DNA of 31,359 bases from Hoskinsella mucinilytica (GCF_045223415.1 NZ_JBEQZJ010000045.1:1-31359); one strand, 5' to 3'. Positions 8,217 to 16,060 are shown, counted from the first letter of the stretch. The notes: generated by a model not told the origin, from the sequence alone. A program made the numbers and translations.

Positions 8217-8762
8217 CTAGTATTTGAAGATGCAGGGTTGTTTCTTTATTCTGTACTCAAAGCGTTTTTACCACTTCCGTCTTTGGAAGTATTGCTTGTA
8301 CCGCTTTGTTTAAAGCATCCCCAAAACTGGATTCGCTATTCTTTGATTGGCGCACTTGGTACATGTATCGGTGGTGCCATTGGTTATTTCTTGGCATATC
8401 GTTTAGGTAAAAAAGTGCTAAAAAATATCGCTTGTGAAGAGGATGTGCAAAAAGGGGAAGCATTGATGAAACGTTATGGTGTCATTGCCGTTTTTATTGG
8501 TGGAGTAACACCGCTTCCAGACTTTTTATTGGCATATCTTGCCGGATTCACTCATATGAATTTTCTATCTTTTACCTTCATAGATGGTACAGCTAGATTG
8601 TTAAGAAGCCTATTAGTAACACTTTGCCTGAATCGTTTGCATACCGTAATCGATGTAGATCGTTTTGGTATGTGGTTTTCTGCTTTGATTCTTTTATGGA
8701 TGGTTTATGAATGGATCAAGACAAGAAGAAAGCTTCATGCGCAACAGATATCAAAAAAGTAA
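8196..8762 (+). CDS. VTT/DedA-family membrane protein (YqaA-like)
   Basis: An integral membrane protein of 188 aa with the VTT (DedA/SNARE-associated) fold. Visible features are the amphipathic N-terminal hairpin with FLPLPSLEVLLVPL, the glycine-rich helix GALGTCIGGAIGYFLAYRLG, and the second re-entrant motif FIGGVTPLPDFLLAYLAG. Family members take part in membrane lipid handling; some DedA proteins move undecaprenyl phosphate or phosphatidylethanolamine. The short length and sequence are closer to the YqaA branch than to full DedA. Its translation start is buried in the hairpin described separately. The 3' end overlaps the convergent amidotransferase gene by 28 bp. Confidence 0.88.
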   Translation: MDIQNFFLVFEDAGLFLYSVLKAFLPLPSLEVLLVPLCLKHPQNWIRYSLIGALGTCIGGAIGYFLAYRLGKKVLKNIACEEDVQKGEALMKRYGVIAVFIGGVTPLPDFLLAYLAGFTHMNFLSFTFIDGTARLLRSLLVTLCLNRLHTVIDVDRFGMWFSALILLWMVYEWIKTRRKLHAQQISKK

Positions 8763-9382
8763 GGAAAGATCTGGTCATGATCCATCAATTCAGGATGCCA
8801 TTGTACACCAAGGATCTCATGATTCTTATGAACAATGGCTTCTACATACATTTCATCACTATAAGCGATTGCTTTGATATCAGTTCCCAGTTTTCCCACC
8901 ACTTGATGATGGAAGCTGTTCACATGACATGGCTCATCATACAACTGACGTAAAGGACTACCACTGGAAAAATGAATCAAATGCTCATGATGTTGCGCAT
9001 GTTCTGATACATTGATATGTGTAAATAAAGTACCTTGAAAGTAGAGGTTGATCAATTGCATGCCTCTACAAATACCAAGAATCGGTTTATGCGTTTTCAC
9101 AAAGGTATCAAGACAAACAAAATCAAAGTGATCTACATCATGTTCATAATAAGTGCATTCCTCTCGACGTTCCTCTTTTACATAATAGCCTTGTGCATCA
9201 TAACCGCCGGGAATGATCAAACAGTCACAATGCTGAGCAGCATAGGAAAGTGAAGCATAGGAAACAATGGGAAACACAGCCCAACCAAGTGCTTCCATTC
9301 TTTTGACATAGGGTCGATTGACAAACCATTTTTCTTGATGATCAAATGTTTCCAATCTTGCAACGATTGCAGCACACTTCAA
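8735..9382 (-). CDS. Class I glutamine amidotransferase-like hydrolase (peptidase C26, PuuD-like)
   Basis: It is predicted to cleave gamma-glutamyl amides, as gamma-glutamyl-GABA hydrolase (PuuD) does. The triad is visible: the nucleophile Cys in LGICRGMQLIN (about residue 105) and the His and Glu in GVQWHPE near the C-terminus. HHQVV is the substrate-site motif of the family. The protein is about 215 aa, slightly short for the family. A longer frame starts with ATG at 9400, but the only good ribosome-binding site (AGAGGTGAT, 9395-9387) lies downstream of it, with proper spacing for the TTG at 9382; ATG 9388 is too close. The start is therefore inferred. There is no companion putrescine pathway gene nearby, so the substrate is open. 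Confidence 0.85.
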   Translation of the reverse strand: MKCAAIVARLETFDHQEKWFVNRPYVKRMEALGWAVFPIVSYASLSYAAQHCDCLIIPGGYDAQGYYVKEERREECTYYEHDVDHFDFVCLDTFVKTHKPILGICRGMQLINLYFQGTLFTHINVSEHAQHHEHLIHFSSGSPLRQLYDEPCHVNSFHHQVVGKLGTDIKAIAYSDEMYVEAIVHKNHEILGVQWHPELMDHDQIFPYFFDICCA

Positions 9383-9426
9383 GTGCATCACCTCTAGCAT
9401 AGGATATGCTCAAGACTTGAATATGT

Positions 9427-9462
9427 GAAAAAAAGTATGCATTTTACTTGGATGCATACTTT
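9427..9462 (-). terminator. Terminator containing the radical SAM stop codon
   Basis: Read on the minus strand, AAGTATGCAT and ATGCATACTT form a perfect 10-bp stem followed by a T-run. The stop codon of the radical SAM gene lies in the 9-nt loop, with the last codons in the 5' arm. Confidence 0.85.
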
Positions 9463-10391
9463 CCTTGCCACGTATTTTGGCGTACCATTTCTTTATCAAT
9501 ATCATTTAATACGATGGTTTTCTTGATGGTCCATTCCGGTGTGATCAGCTTTTCTTTTACACCATCGCCGGTAAGACGCTGTATGATCATATGAGCAGGC
9601 AAGACCTCAAGCTGAGATATGACAACATCGATATATTGTTCCTTTGTTAAAACAGGGAAAGGGTTCCTTTTATATTCCTGTGCCATTTGTGTATCTTCCA
9701 TGATATGTAACATATGAATTTTAATGGCATGAACAGGAAGATCAGCAATCGCCTTAGCTGTTTGTATCATCATTTCCTTTGATTCGTAGGGAAGTGAATT
9801 GATGATATGGACACAGAGCTTGATATGAGTGTTGGATAAACGCTTGATGGCATCAAGAAATGTTTGATAGTTATGCCCTCGATTGATGCGTTGTGCTGTT
9901 TCATCATGAATACTTTGCAAACCAAGTTCTAACCAAATATCTTTTTTTTCGGTAAGCGATTCTAAGTAATCGATTTTTTCCTGTTCCAAACAATCTGCTC
10001 TTGTGGCAATGCATAAAGCAAGGACATCCTCTCTTTGCATGAAAGGTTCAAAAGTCGCCTGAAGCGTAGGAAGATCGGCATAGGTGTTGGTATATGCTTG
10101 AAAATAAGCCATTGCTTTTCCTTGAGGCCATTTGTGTTTCATCATTGCTTTTCGTTCCTCGAATTGATGCGCTAAGTCATCATGGATATTTCCTGCATAT
10201 TCTCCTGCGCCAAGAGCGCCGCAAAACGTACATCCATTCCAACCGCAAGTACCATCACGATTCGGACAAGAAAAGGCAGCGTTTAATGCTACTTTAAATA
10301 CCTTATCGTGATAATGATGTTTTAAATAATAATTCCATGTGTGATAACGTTTGTTATCGTCACTATAGGCAAAAGGGTTCTTCGTTTTCAT
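9444..10391 (-). CDS. Radical SAM protein, TIGR01212 (YhcC/YtqA) family
   Basis: A cytoplasmic iron-sulfur radical SAM enzyme of 315 aa. The [4Fe-4S] cluster motif is the family's unusual long version: Cys in FSCPNRDGTCGWNGCTFCG, where the final CxxC pair and an upstream Cys replace CxxxCxxC. The N-terminal RYHTWNYYLKHHY and the following ALNAAFSCPNRDG are characteristic. The biochemical role of this family is not firmly known; a link to tRNA modification has been suggested for relatives. An extended -10 (TGTTAGAAT) lies upstream. Transcription ends at the terminator that contains its stop codon. Confidence 0.9.
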   Translation of the reverse strand: MKTKNPFAYSDDNKRYHTWNYYLKHHYHDKVFKVALNAAFSCPNRDGTCGWNGCTFCGALGAGEYAGNIHDDLAHQFEERKAMMKHKWPQGKAMAYFQAYTNTYADLPTLQATFEPFMQREDVLALCIATRADCLEQEKIDYLESLTEKKDIWLELGLQSIHDETAQRINRGHNYQTFLDAIKRLSNTHIKLCVHIINSLPYESKEMMIQTAKAIADLPVHAIKIHMLHIMEDTQMAQEYKRNPFPVLTKEQYIDVVISQLEVLPAHMIIQRLTGDGVKEKLITPEWTIKKTIVLNDIDKEMVRQNTWQGKYASK

Positions 10392-10546
10392 TATATCACC
10401 GAAACTATTCTAACATAATTTGATACGAAAAAGAATGTAAATAAATTGTAAACAAATAATGAATTTTCAATAGAATAATTATTCCTTTTTTTTAACTTTT
10501 ATGCGATAATAATAGACACGCATATAGAGATTGAGGTTGTTGTTAC

Positions 10547-11230
10547 ATGAATGTAGAAAAAAAAGTAATCCAGTGTAAAAAATACCCTTTGACCTATACA
10601 CTGGTGATAAAACAGGTTAAAAATATTAATATGCGTATATCTCCAAAAGGAGAGGTCGTGGTTAGTGCAAATCCATTTATACCAATGGAAAAGATCGATG
10701 ATTTTGTCAGTAGTAAGATATCATGGATCATAGCACATCAAAAATCTGTTGCACAACAGGCAACGAAAACCATGATCAGCGATACGCATATCCTTTTGTT
10801 TGGCAATGATTTAAAAATAAAGAAAAGCAAGGGAAGATATAATCACGTTAGCTATGATAACCAATATCTGTATGTGCAGATGAAGGAAGGTAGCGACGTG
10901 GAAAAAGTCATCAAGCAATTCCTTGATAAGCTTTGTAAGGACGTATTTACAGATGTCGCAATGATGACACAAAAGTCTCTGTGCAATTACCATATCGAAT
11001 TTCCACAGATCAAGATCAGAGATATGAAGAGTCGTTGGGGTAGCTGTACACCGGCAAAAAATAGTATTACTTTGAATAAAAAGCTGATTCATTATCCATT
11101 TGAATTTATTGAATATGTTGTATTACATGAATTTGTGCATTTTATTCAACCGAATCATTCACAAGCTTTTTATCACATTATAGAGAATTATATGCCTGAT
11201 TATAAGGAACGTATGAAATTAGTTGGATGA
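10547..11230 (+). CDS. YgjP/SprT-like zinc metallopeptidase (DUF45)
   Basis: A putative zinc metallopeptidase of 227 aa. The zinc-binding HEXXH is HEFVHF, with His at about residues 194 and 198 and the catalytic Glu at 195; the third ligand is probably the His at about 204 in PNHSQAF. The conserved block KSRWGSCTPAKNSITLN lies just before it, as in all YgjP-like proteins. The N-terminal half is the beta-rich part usual for the family. Substrates of this family are poorly characterised. The DegV gene starts 13 bp after its stop, so the two are an operon. A candidate extended -10 (TGCGATAAT) lies about 40 bp upstream. Confidence 0.9.
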   Translation: MNVEKKVIQCKKYPLTYTLVIKQVKNINMRISPKGEVVVSANPFIPMEKIDDFVSSKISWIIAHQKSVAQQATKTMISDTHILLFGNDLKIKKSKGRYNHVSYDNQYLYVQMKEGSDVEKVIKQFLDKLCKDVFTDVAMMTQKSLCNYHIEFPQIKIRDMKSRWGSCTPAKNSITLNKKLIHYPFEFIEYVVLHEFVHFIQPNHSQAFYHIIENYMPDYKERMKLVG

Positions 11231-11243
11231 AAGAGAGAGACAT

Positions 11244-12077
11244 ATGATAAAAATTATGACGGATACCTCAGCACTATTTACTGTTGAGGAAGGGAAACAG
11301 ATGGATGTTACCGTATTGCCTTTATGTGTGAGTATCGATGATTTGCATTTACGTGATTTGTGCTGTGACACCAAGGATTTTTTAGAACGAGTGAAAAAAG
11401 GAAGTGTACCTTCTTCTTCTCAACCACCAATCGGTGATGTGATCGAAGCCTTTGAAGCATATGAAGAGGATGAGATAATAAGCATTTGTATGGCTGATGG
11501 ATTATCTGGAACATATGAAACAGCATTGATGGCGCAAGATCAGATGAAGCATAAAGAAAAGATACATATATTGAACTCTAAGACCTTATGCGGTCCACAT
11601 CGTTATTTGGTAGAAAAAGCAGTTAAACTTCGTGATGAAAAAAAATCTATGAAAGAAATCATCACAAAACTAGAAGAAAGTATCGCCAAAATGCAGTCTT
11701 TTCTGATTCCTCAGGATTTTTCGTTCTTAAAGCGTGGAGGACGCTTAAAGCCTGCCGCTGCTAGTATTGGTGGATTGTTGAAGTTGAAACCGGTGATGCA
11801 GCAGGTGGATGAAGGAAGACGTTTGGATACATTTACCATCAAACGTACAATGTCTAAGGCAGTATCTGAAGTCATATCGTCCTTTCAAAAATTGGGTGTA
11901 AATGAAAATTTCAAAATTTTTGTATCACATGCGGATGCATTGGAAGATGCACAAAAAATCATTGCACAGATCAAAGCTGTATTTGCCGATACAGAAATTG
12001 AATTATTAGAATTATCTCCGGCTTTTATTACACAAGGTGGTCCCGGTTGTATTGCGATTCAAACTATTTTAAAGTAA
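11244..12077 (+). CDS. DegV family fatty-acid-binding protein
   Basis: A 277-aa DegV protein, the family that includes FakB, which presents fatty acids to the kinase FakA. Family hallmarks are the N-terminal IMTDTSALFT, SSSQPPIGDVIEAFE (lipid carboxylate-contacting Thr/Ser region), DGLSGTYETALMA, and GGRLKPAAASIGGLLKLKPV. No FakA is in the window, and Firmicutes usually carry several DegV paralogues, so the exact ligand is unknown. The start at 11244 is chosen because the longer frame from 11223 begins inside the upstream gene and AAGAGAGAG precedes this ATG. It is followed by a terminator. Confidence 0.92.
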   Translation: MIKIMTDTSALFTVEEGKQMDVTVLPLCVSIDDLHLRDLCCDTKDFLERVKKGSVPSSSQPPIGDVIEAFEAYEEDEIISICMADGLSGTYETALMAQDQMKHKEKIHILNSKTLCGPHRYLVEKAVKLRDEKKSMKEIITKLEESIAKMQSFLIPQDFSFLKRGGRLKPAAASIGGLLKLKPVMQQVDEGRRLDTFTIKRTMSKAVSEVISSFQKLGVNENFKIFVSHADALEDAQKIIAQIKAVFADTEIELLELSPAFITQGGPGCIAIQTILK

Positions 12078-12083
12078 AGCTAG

Positions 12084-12133
12084 AGCTATGACAGTAAAAG
12101 AAAGGTGTTTTCTTTGAAACTCATAGCTTTTTT
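12084..12133 (+). terminator. Terminator after the DegV gene
   Basis: An outer 8-bp stem (AGCTATGA/TCATAGCT) encloses an inner 7-bp stem (AAAGAAA/TTTCTTT), followed by a T-run. Confidence 0.8.
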
Positions 12134-12142
12134 CTTTTTATT

Positions 12143-12171
12143 AAAAAACACCTTTTTCTGGGAAAAGGTGT
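12143..12171 (-). terminator. Terminator of the aro operon
   Basis: On the minus strand a 9-bp perfect stem (ACACCTTTT/AAAAGGTGT) with a 6-nt loop is followed by six Ts. It lies just after the DUF2809 gene. Confidence 0.85.
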
Positions 12172-12185
12172 GCTTTCTTATTCTT

Positions 12186-12608
12186 TTATTTGTTACAGAT
12201 TCTTTCTTTAGTTATTAACCAGATGATTTTATCTATGACAAAGCCTAAGGCTGATCCCAACACATAACATAGCAAATCACTATATTGAAATCCTTGTCCT
12301 AATAAATAACGTAGTGGAGTTTGTCTTGCTGCGTTTAACCAATCCCAATCGATTAATTGAGAATATTCGATTAAGAAAGAAAATAGAAGTGTTGCTAAAA
12401 ATAGGGAAGTCATCTTTGCATTCAGTTTAAAAAAAGCGAAAATAAAGTAAAACATTGTAGACCATAATATGTCACCTGCATATAAACGAAAGATAGTAGG
12501 AAATGGCAAGGAGCTTCTGGAAGCTAGTCCTAAAAAGATACAGAGGATGATACAAACAATCAACCACCCTCTGTTTCTATTACATGTCTCTTCCGATGAC
12601 ATTTGCAA
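12186..12608 (-). CDS. DUF2809 family membrane protein
   Basis: A 140-aa membrane protein with four to five predicted helices. The conserved features of DUF2809 are visible: GLASRSSLPFP after the first helix, YAGDILWSTMFYFIFAF, IEYSQLIDWDWLNAARQT, and LLGQGFQYSDLLCYVLGSA. The fold is related to VanZ-like proteins, but the function is unknown. The frame opens with TTG at 12608, with AAAGGAAG suitably placed upstream; an ATG at 12602 is the alternative. It overlaps the end of aroF by about 29 bp in another frame, so it belongs to the same transcript. A functional link to aromatic synthesis is not evident. Confidence 0.8.
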   Translation of the reverse strand: MQMSSEETCNRNRGWLIVCIILCIFLGLASRSSLPFPTIFRLYAGDILWSTMFYFIFAFFKLNAKMTSLFLATLLFSFLIEYSQLIDWDWLNAARQTPLRYLLGQGFQYSDLLCYVLGSALGFVIDKIIWLITKERICNK

Positions 12609-13596
12609 TTTTTCTTCCTTTACGAATGACTTCTTTGAATCTTTCCGGTTTCAATGATTGTGCGCCATCACTCCAAGCATTTTCCGGATCATTATGAACC
12701 TCTATGATCAATCCATCTGCACCTGCCGCAATGGCTGCCAAAGAAGCACTTTCGACAAGCTTCCAATCACCTGTTGCATGACTTGGATCAATGATGATAG
12801 GAAGGTGTGTTTTTTCTTTAATGATCGGTACCACACTAAGATCTAATGTATTTCTTGTATAAGTTTCAAATGTACGAATACCACGTTCACAGAAGATGAC
12901 ATTTTCATTCCCTTCAGACATTATGTATTCTGCTGCCATGATCCACTCTTCTATGGTATTGGCTAGACCACGTTTTAAAAGAACTGGTTTGTTTGTACGA
13001 CCCACGGCTTTTAATAAATCAAAGTTTTGCATGTTTCTTGCGCCAATCTGAATCAAATCGACATGTTCTACGAATTCATCAAGTTTATCTGCACTCATCA
13101 ATTCACTGACGATAGGTAATCCATAAGTTTCTCTAGCATGCACCATACACTCCACGCCTTGTGTTCCCATGCCTTGGAAAGCATAAGGGCTGGTTCTTGG
13201 CTTATAAGCACCACCACGAAGCATATCACCACCGGCATCTTTTACCGATTTTGCGATTTCCATGATTTGCGTATCTCCCTCTACAGAACAAGGACCGCCG
13301 ATGACGACAATCTTTTCATTTCCACCGATTTTGATACCGGCAACATCCACAATGGTATCTGCTGGATGAAATAAACGGTTTGCTTTTTTATATGGAGCCG
13401 CTATTCTTGTGACATTTTCAACAAACGGATGCGCTTTTACCAATTTTTCATCCACCTTGCTGGTATCCCCGACAAGACCAAATACATTATAATTGTCTCC
13501 ATAGATCATCGTTACCGATAACCCTTTGTTCTCAAAGCTTTTGACTAATTTGCTGACCTCTTCCTTAGGTGCGTCTTTTTTTAATGTGATTATCAT
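12580..13596 (-). CDS. aroF: DAHP synthase (3-deoxy-7-phosphoheptulonate synthase), type I beta
   Basis: It condenses phosphoenolpyruvate and erythrose 4-phosphate, the first step of the shikimate pathway, in the cytoplasm. The protein is 338 aa. Residues 1 to about 70 form the ferredoxin-like regulatory domain found in the Thermotoga-type enzyme, which mediates feedback by Phe/Tyr. The catalytic barrel follows, with VVIGGPCSVEG, GGAYKPRTSPYAFQG, the metal/substrate segments LLKRGLA and IIDPSHATGDW, and the C-terminal DGLIIEVHNDPE. It starts 22 bp after the aroE-aroK gene with AGAGG upstream and is part of the same operon, behind a leader rich in Phe and Tyr codons. Confidence 0.96.
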   Translation of the reverse strand: MIITLKKDAPKEEVSKLVKSFENKGLSVTMIYGDNYNVFGLVGDTSKVDEKLVKAHPFVENVTRIAAPYKKANRLFHPADTIVDVAGIKIGGNEKIVVIGGPCSVEGDTQIMEIAKSVKDAGGDMLRGGAYKPRTSPYAFQGMGTQGVECMVHARETYGLPIVSELMSADKLDEFVEHVDLIQIGARNMQNFDLLKAVGRTNKPVLLKRGLANTIEEWIMAAEYIMSEGNENVIFCERGIRTFETYTRNTLDLSVVPIIKEKTHLPIIIDPSHATGDWKLVESASLAAIAAGADGLIIEVHNDPENAWSDGAQSLKPERFKEVIRKGRKIANVIGRDM

Positions 13597-13618
13597 ATGT
13601 TTTTCCTCTTCTTTCTTT

Positions 13619-14872
13619 TTATAATTGTTTGATATAAGCTAAATACTGAGTTTCCAGATCACAAGTAACCTCTTCAAGTGAGCGATTGTTTGTAATGGTG
13701 AAGTCTTTTGCAGCTTCATATAGCGGTTTACGTTGTTGATACATGATGGCTATGGCATCTTCACTTGTAGATAAAGGACGTGCATCATCCACCAATAATT
13801 CGGTTTGTTCTCGTTGAATATAACAGATAACACCGTTTCGTTTAAGCGCTGTTACATTCTCTTTTCTCAAGATACTACCTCCACCGGTTGCAATCACACA
13901 ATTCTTTTTCGAAGATAGCTCTTGAATGACACTTGTTTCCATATCACGGAATGCTTGTTCACCCTCATCCGCAAAAATTTCCTTGATAGATTTTTGCGCT
14001 TTTTTTTCGATTTCGATATCTACATCGTAAAATTCCTTTTGTAATCTTTGCGCAATGTTTTTTCCTAAGGTGGATTTACCACAACTAGGCATCCCGATTA
14101 AAACAATGGATGTCATTTCTTTCATCATATCCTGATAAATATCGTTGATACAGGAATCAGGTAAGAAATTACCTTGAAAATGCTCTACTGCTACTTTTGC
14201 TTGTGCAATCAGCATTTCCAAGCCTCCGATAGAAGGTATCCCCAATTGATTTGCGTTGATACATAAGGTCGTACGCAATGGGTGATAGATCACATCCACC
14301 ACATAGGTAAGGCGAGGGAAGAGCGTTAGATCCAAGGGACACTCTTCATCATGAGGATACATTCCACTTGGAGATGTGTTGATGATAACCGTACAATCCG
14401 TATGCCTTGCATATACTTCCTCATAAGATAAGGCTTCTTTGCTTTTGCTACGACGTACCTTTATCATGCTTTCGGCATTTGCGTCTTCTACTACACGTTG
14501 AATCGCTTTGGCAGCACCACCATCACCGATGATCAAGACCTTTTCACCTTGCAACTTGACGTTGTGCTGCTTTAACAAATAGGCAAAACCATCATAATCT
14601 GTGTTGTATCCATATAGTTGTCCATCACGTTGTACGATGGTATTCACGCTACCGATTCGTTTTGCTTTATCATCTATAACGTCAAGGTATGGCAATACAT
14701 CAATTTTATAAGGAATCGTGACATTGATTCCCTGAAAATCTTTTTGTTCCATAAAAATAGGAAATTCCTCTTTTGACAACGGACATAAATCATAGTGATA
14801 ATCTGCCAGTCGTTCATGAATTTGTTTAGAAAAGCTATGGGACAGATGTTCTCCGATCAGTCCATATTTCAT
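13619..14872 (-). CDS. aroE-aroK: Fused shikimate dehydrogenase-shikimate kinase
   Basis: A bifunctional enzyme of about 417 aa for two shikimate steps. Residues 1-260 are AroE: shikimate-binding SHSFSKQIHE, catalytic Lys in INVTIPYKIDV, NTDYDGF, and the NADP-binding GDGGAAKAI. From about residue 262 comes a full AroK: Walker A in GMPSCGKST, the shikimate-binding Asp/Arg region (VDIEIEKKAQKSI and FRDMETSVI), ATGGGSILR, and the lid DDARPLS. No stop or frameshift separates them. In most bacteria the two are separate genes and the EPSP steps lie between them. The longer frame from 14902 is rejected because AAAGGGGTGAT directly precedes the ATG at 14872. Expression is probably controlled by the upstream attenuator. 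Confidence 0.95.
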   Translation of the reverse strand: MKYGLIGEHLSHSFSKQIHERLADYHYDLCPLSKEEFPIFMEQKDFQGINVTIPYKIDVLPYLDVIDDKAKRIGSVNTIVQRDGQLYGYNTDYDGFAYLLKQHNVKLQGEKVLIIGDGGAAKAIQRVVEDANAESMIKVRRSKSKEALSYEEVYARHTDCTVIINTSPSGMYPHDEECPLDLTLFPRLTYVVDVIYHPLRTTLCINANQLGIPSIGGLEMLIAQAKVAVEHFQGNFLPDSCINDIYQDMMKEMTSIVLIGMPSCGKSTLGKNIAQRLQKEFYDVDIEIEKKAQKSIKEIFADEGEQAFRDMETSVIQELSSKKNCVIATGGGSILRKENVTALKRNGVICYIQREQTELLVDDARPLSTSEDAIAIMYQQRKPLYEAAKDFTITNNRSLEEVTCDLETQYLAYIKQL

Positions 14873-14904
14873 ATAATCACCCCTTTGTTCTTGAAGCTTC
14901 ATGA

Positions 14905-14947
14905 TACAAAAAGAAAAGCATCATGGTTTGAATTGCCTCGATGCTTT
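14905..14947 (-). terminator. Attenuator terminator upstream of aroE-aroK
   Basis: On the minus strand AAAGCATC (14947-14940) and GATGCTTT (14922-14915) form an 8-bp stem followed by CTTTTT. It lies between the leader peptide and the aroE-aroK start and should end transcription early when the alternative pairing does not form. Confidence 0.7.
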
Positions 14948-14952
14948 GTTAT

Positions 14953-14999
14953 GCCCTGATAAACACAAAATAACCATCGTTACATGGTTTTATCAGGGC
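14953..14999 (-). promoter_or_regulatory. Aro leader hairpin (candidate attenuation switch)
   Basis: GCCCTGATAAA pairs perfectly with TTTATCAGGGC over 11 bp, and inside it AACCAT pairs with ATGGTT. The 5' arm touches the stop codon of the leader peptide. The internal ATGGTT (RNA sense) can pair instead with a second AACCAT (14928-14923) inside the loop of the terminator downstream, giving two alternative folds. Confidence 0.6.
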
Positions 15000-15043
15000 T
15001 ATCTAAAGTAAAAATAAAATGAAGAATATGATTTGTTTTTCAT
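14999..15043 (-). CDS. Phe/Tyr-rich leader peptide
   Basis: A 14-residue frame, MKNKSYSSFYFYFR, has three Phe and three Tyr. Its ATG is preceded by GGAG with exactly 8 nt between. It lies just after a good promoter and just before the hairpins ahead of aroE-aroK and aroF. This is the layout of ribosome-mediated attenuation, as in the pheA leader of enterobacteria: when charged tRNA-Phe or tRNA-Tyr is scarce, the ribosome stalls in the run and the RNA fold changes. Too short to appear in normal gene calls. Confidence 0.7.
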   Translation of the reverse strand: MKNKSYSSFYFYFR

Positions 15044-15065
15044 GAATACCACTCCAATTGCCCTT

Positions 15066-15094
15066 AGCATACCTTATTTATTGAAAAAATGCAA
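15066..15094 (-). promoter_or_regulatory. Promoter of the aro operon
   Basis: On the minus strand TTGCAT (15094-15089), a 17-bp spacer and TATGCT (15071-15066) give a plausible vegetative promoter with a start near 15059, a few bases before the leader peptide's ribosome-binding site. Confidence 0.6.
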
Positions 15095-15156
15095 GAAGTT
15101 TTTACGCTTTTTATGAAAATTATGAAACAAAAATGTAAAAACTATCAAAAAAGCAA

Positions 15157-15185
15157 TAGACTTCACGACACAATTCGACTATAAT
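15157..15185 (+). promoter_or_regulatory. Promoter of aroD
   Basis: TAGACT, a 17-bp spacer and a perfect TATAAT (15180-15185) lie 25 bp before the aroD start. About 60 bp separate it from the divergent aro operon promoter. Confidence 0.6.
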
Positions 15186-15209
15186 AGTTACGTGAAAGGG
15201 GTTTGTTGT

Positions 15210-15980
15210 ATGATACAGATTGGTGATCTGACATTAGGAAAAGGTGTACCTAAGATTTGCGTACCTATCATTGGTACCACAAAGTCACAGATTCTAAAGG
15301 AAGCACAATTCATTGCACAGCATAAGGTGGAACTCGTAGAATGGCGATTAGATCATTATGAAGATGTAGAAGATCATGTACAAGTGCTTGCTTTATTGAA
15401 GCAATTAAAAGCATGTCTTGAACATACACTGTTATTGTGTACCTTTCGCACAAAGCGTGAAGGCGGTGCTCATGAATTCTTAAATGAAGAGGACTACCAT
15501 CGTCTTAATGAGAGGTTGATCAAAAGCGGTGATTGTGATCTGATTGATTTAGAGCTTTTTATGGATAAGCACCTATTAAAGAATCTGATTGAAACTGCCC
15601 ATGACCATGGGGTATATGTGATCATAAGCAATCACGATTTTCAAAAAACGCCTGGCTATGATGACCTATTTGCACGTCTACATACCATGCAACGTTTAGG
15701 TGGTGATGTGTTAAAAATCGCCGTGATGCCAAAAACCAAGAAAGATGTGCTAACATTGCTTCAGGTAACAGCAGATATGGAACAAAGAGCACCTCATCAG
15801 GCTATCGTAAGTATGGCGATGGGAACATTGGGCATGCTATCACGAATTTGCGGAGAAACCTTTGGTTCTGCCATCACGTTTGCTTCCTTGAACGGTTCTA
15901 GTGCACCAGGGCAGCTTCCTTATGATGAAATGAAAACAGTGCTTGACATACTTCATAAGCAACTTTCATCAGATGCATAG
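15210..15980 (+). CDS. aroD: Type I 3-dehydroquinate dehydratase
   Basis: It dehydrates 3-dehydroquinate to 3-dehydroshikimate through a Schiff base. The protein is about 256 aa, normal for type I. Key elements are VEWRLDHYED, LCTFRTKREGG, the catalytic His in ISNHDFQKTPGYDDL, the Schiff-base Lys in LKIAVMPKTKKD, and the C-terminal GSAITFASLNGSSAPGQLP. The ATG at 15210 is preferred over the GTG at 15192 because AAAGGGG lies between them. It is divergent from the aroE-aroK/aroF operon. It supplies the substrate of the AroE domain, so the two transcripts cover DAHP synthase, dehydratase, dehydrogenase and kinase; aroB, aroA and aroC are not in the window. Confidence 0.96.
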   Translation: MIQIGDLTLGKGVPKICVPIIGTTKSQILKEAQFIAQHKVELVEWRLDHYEDVEDHVQVLALLKQLKACLEHTLLLCTFRTKREGGAHEFLNEEDYHRLNERLIKSGDCDLIDLELFMDKHLLKNLIETAHDHGVYVIISNHDFQKTPGYDDLFARLHTMQRLGGDVLKIAVMPKTKKDVLTLLQVTADMEQRAPHQAIVSMAMGTLGMLSRICGETFGSAITFASLNGSSAPGQLPYDEMKTVLDILHKQLSSDA

Positions 15981-16020
15981 TATGAAAAGCGCTATGTCAT
16001 GTATTTTGCTGTAATTGCTA

Positions 16021-16049
16021 TTGTATTCATGAATAGAACAAGGTAAAAT
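16021..16049 (+). promoter_or_regulatory. Promoter of nfnAB
   Basis: TTGTAT (16021-16026), a 17-bp spacer and TAAAAT (16044-16049) lie 55 bp before the nfnA start. Confidence 0.6.
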
Positions 16050-16060
16050 AGTAATGATTA

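Noticed and set aside
8711..8953. 80-aa plus-strand frame after the VTT gene
   Set aside because: Mostly antisense to the amidotransferase-like gene, whose catalytic motifs show that the minus strand is the coding one.
15969..16000. cre-like sequence or terminator after aroD
   Set aside because: TGAAAAGCGCTATG lacks CG at the central position of a cre site, and the CATAG/CTATG pairing is too short and has no T-run.
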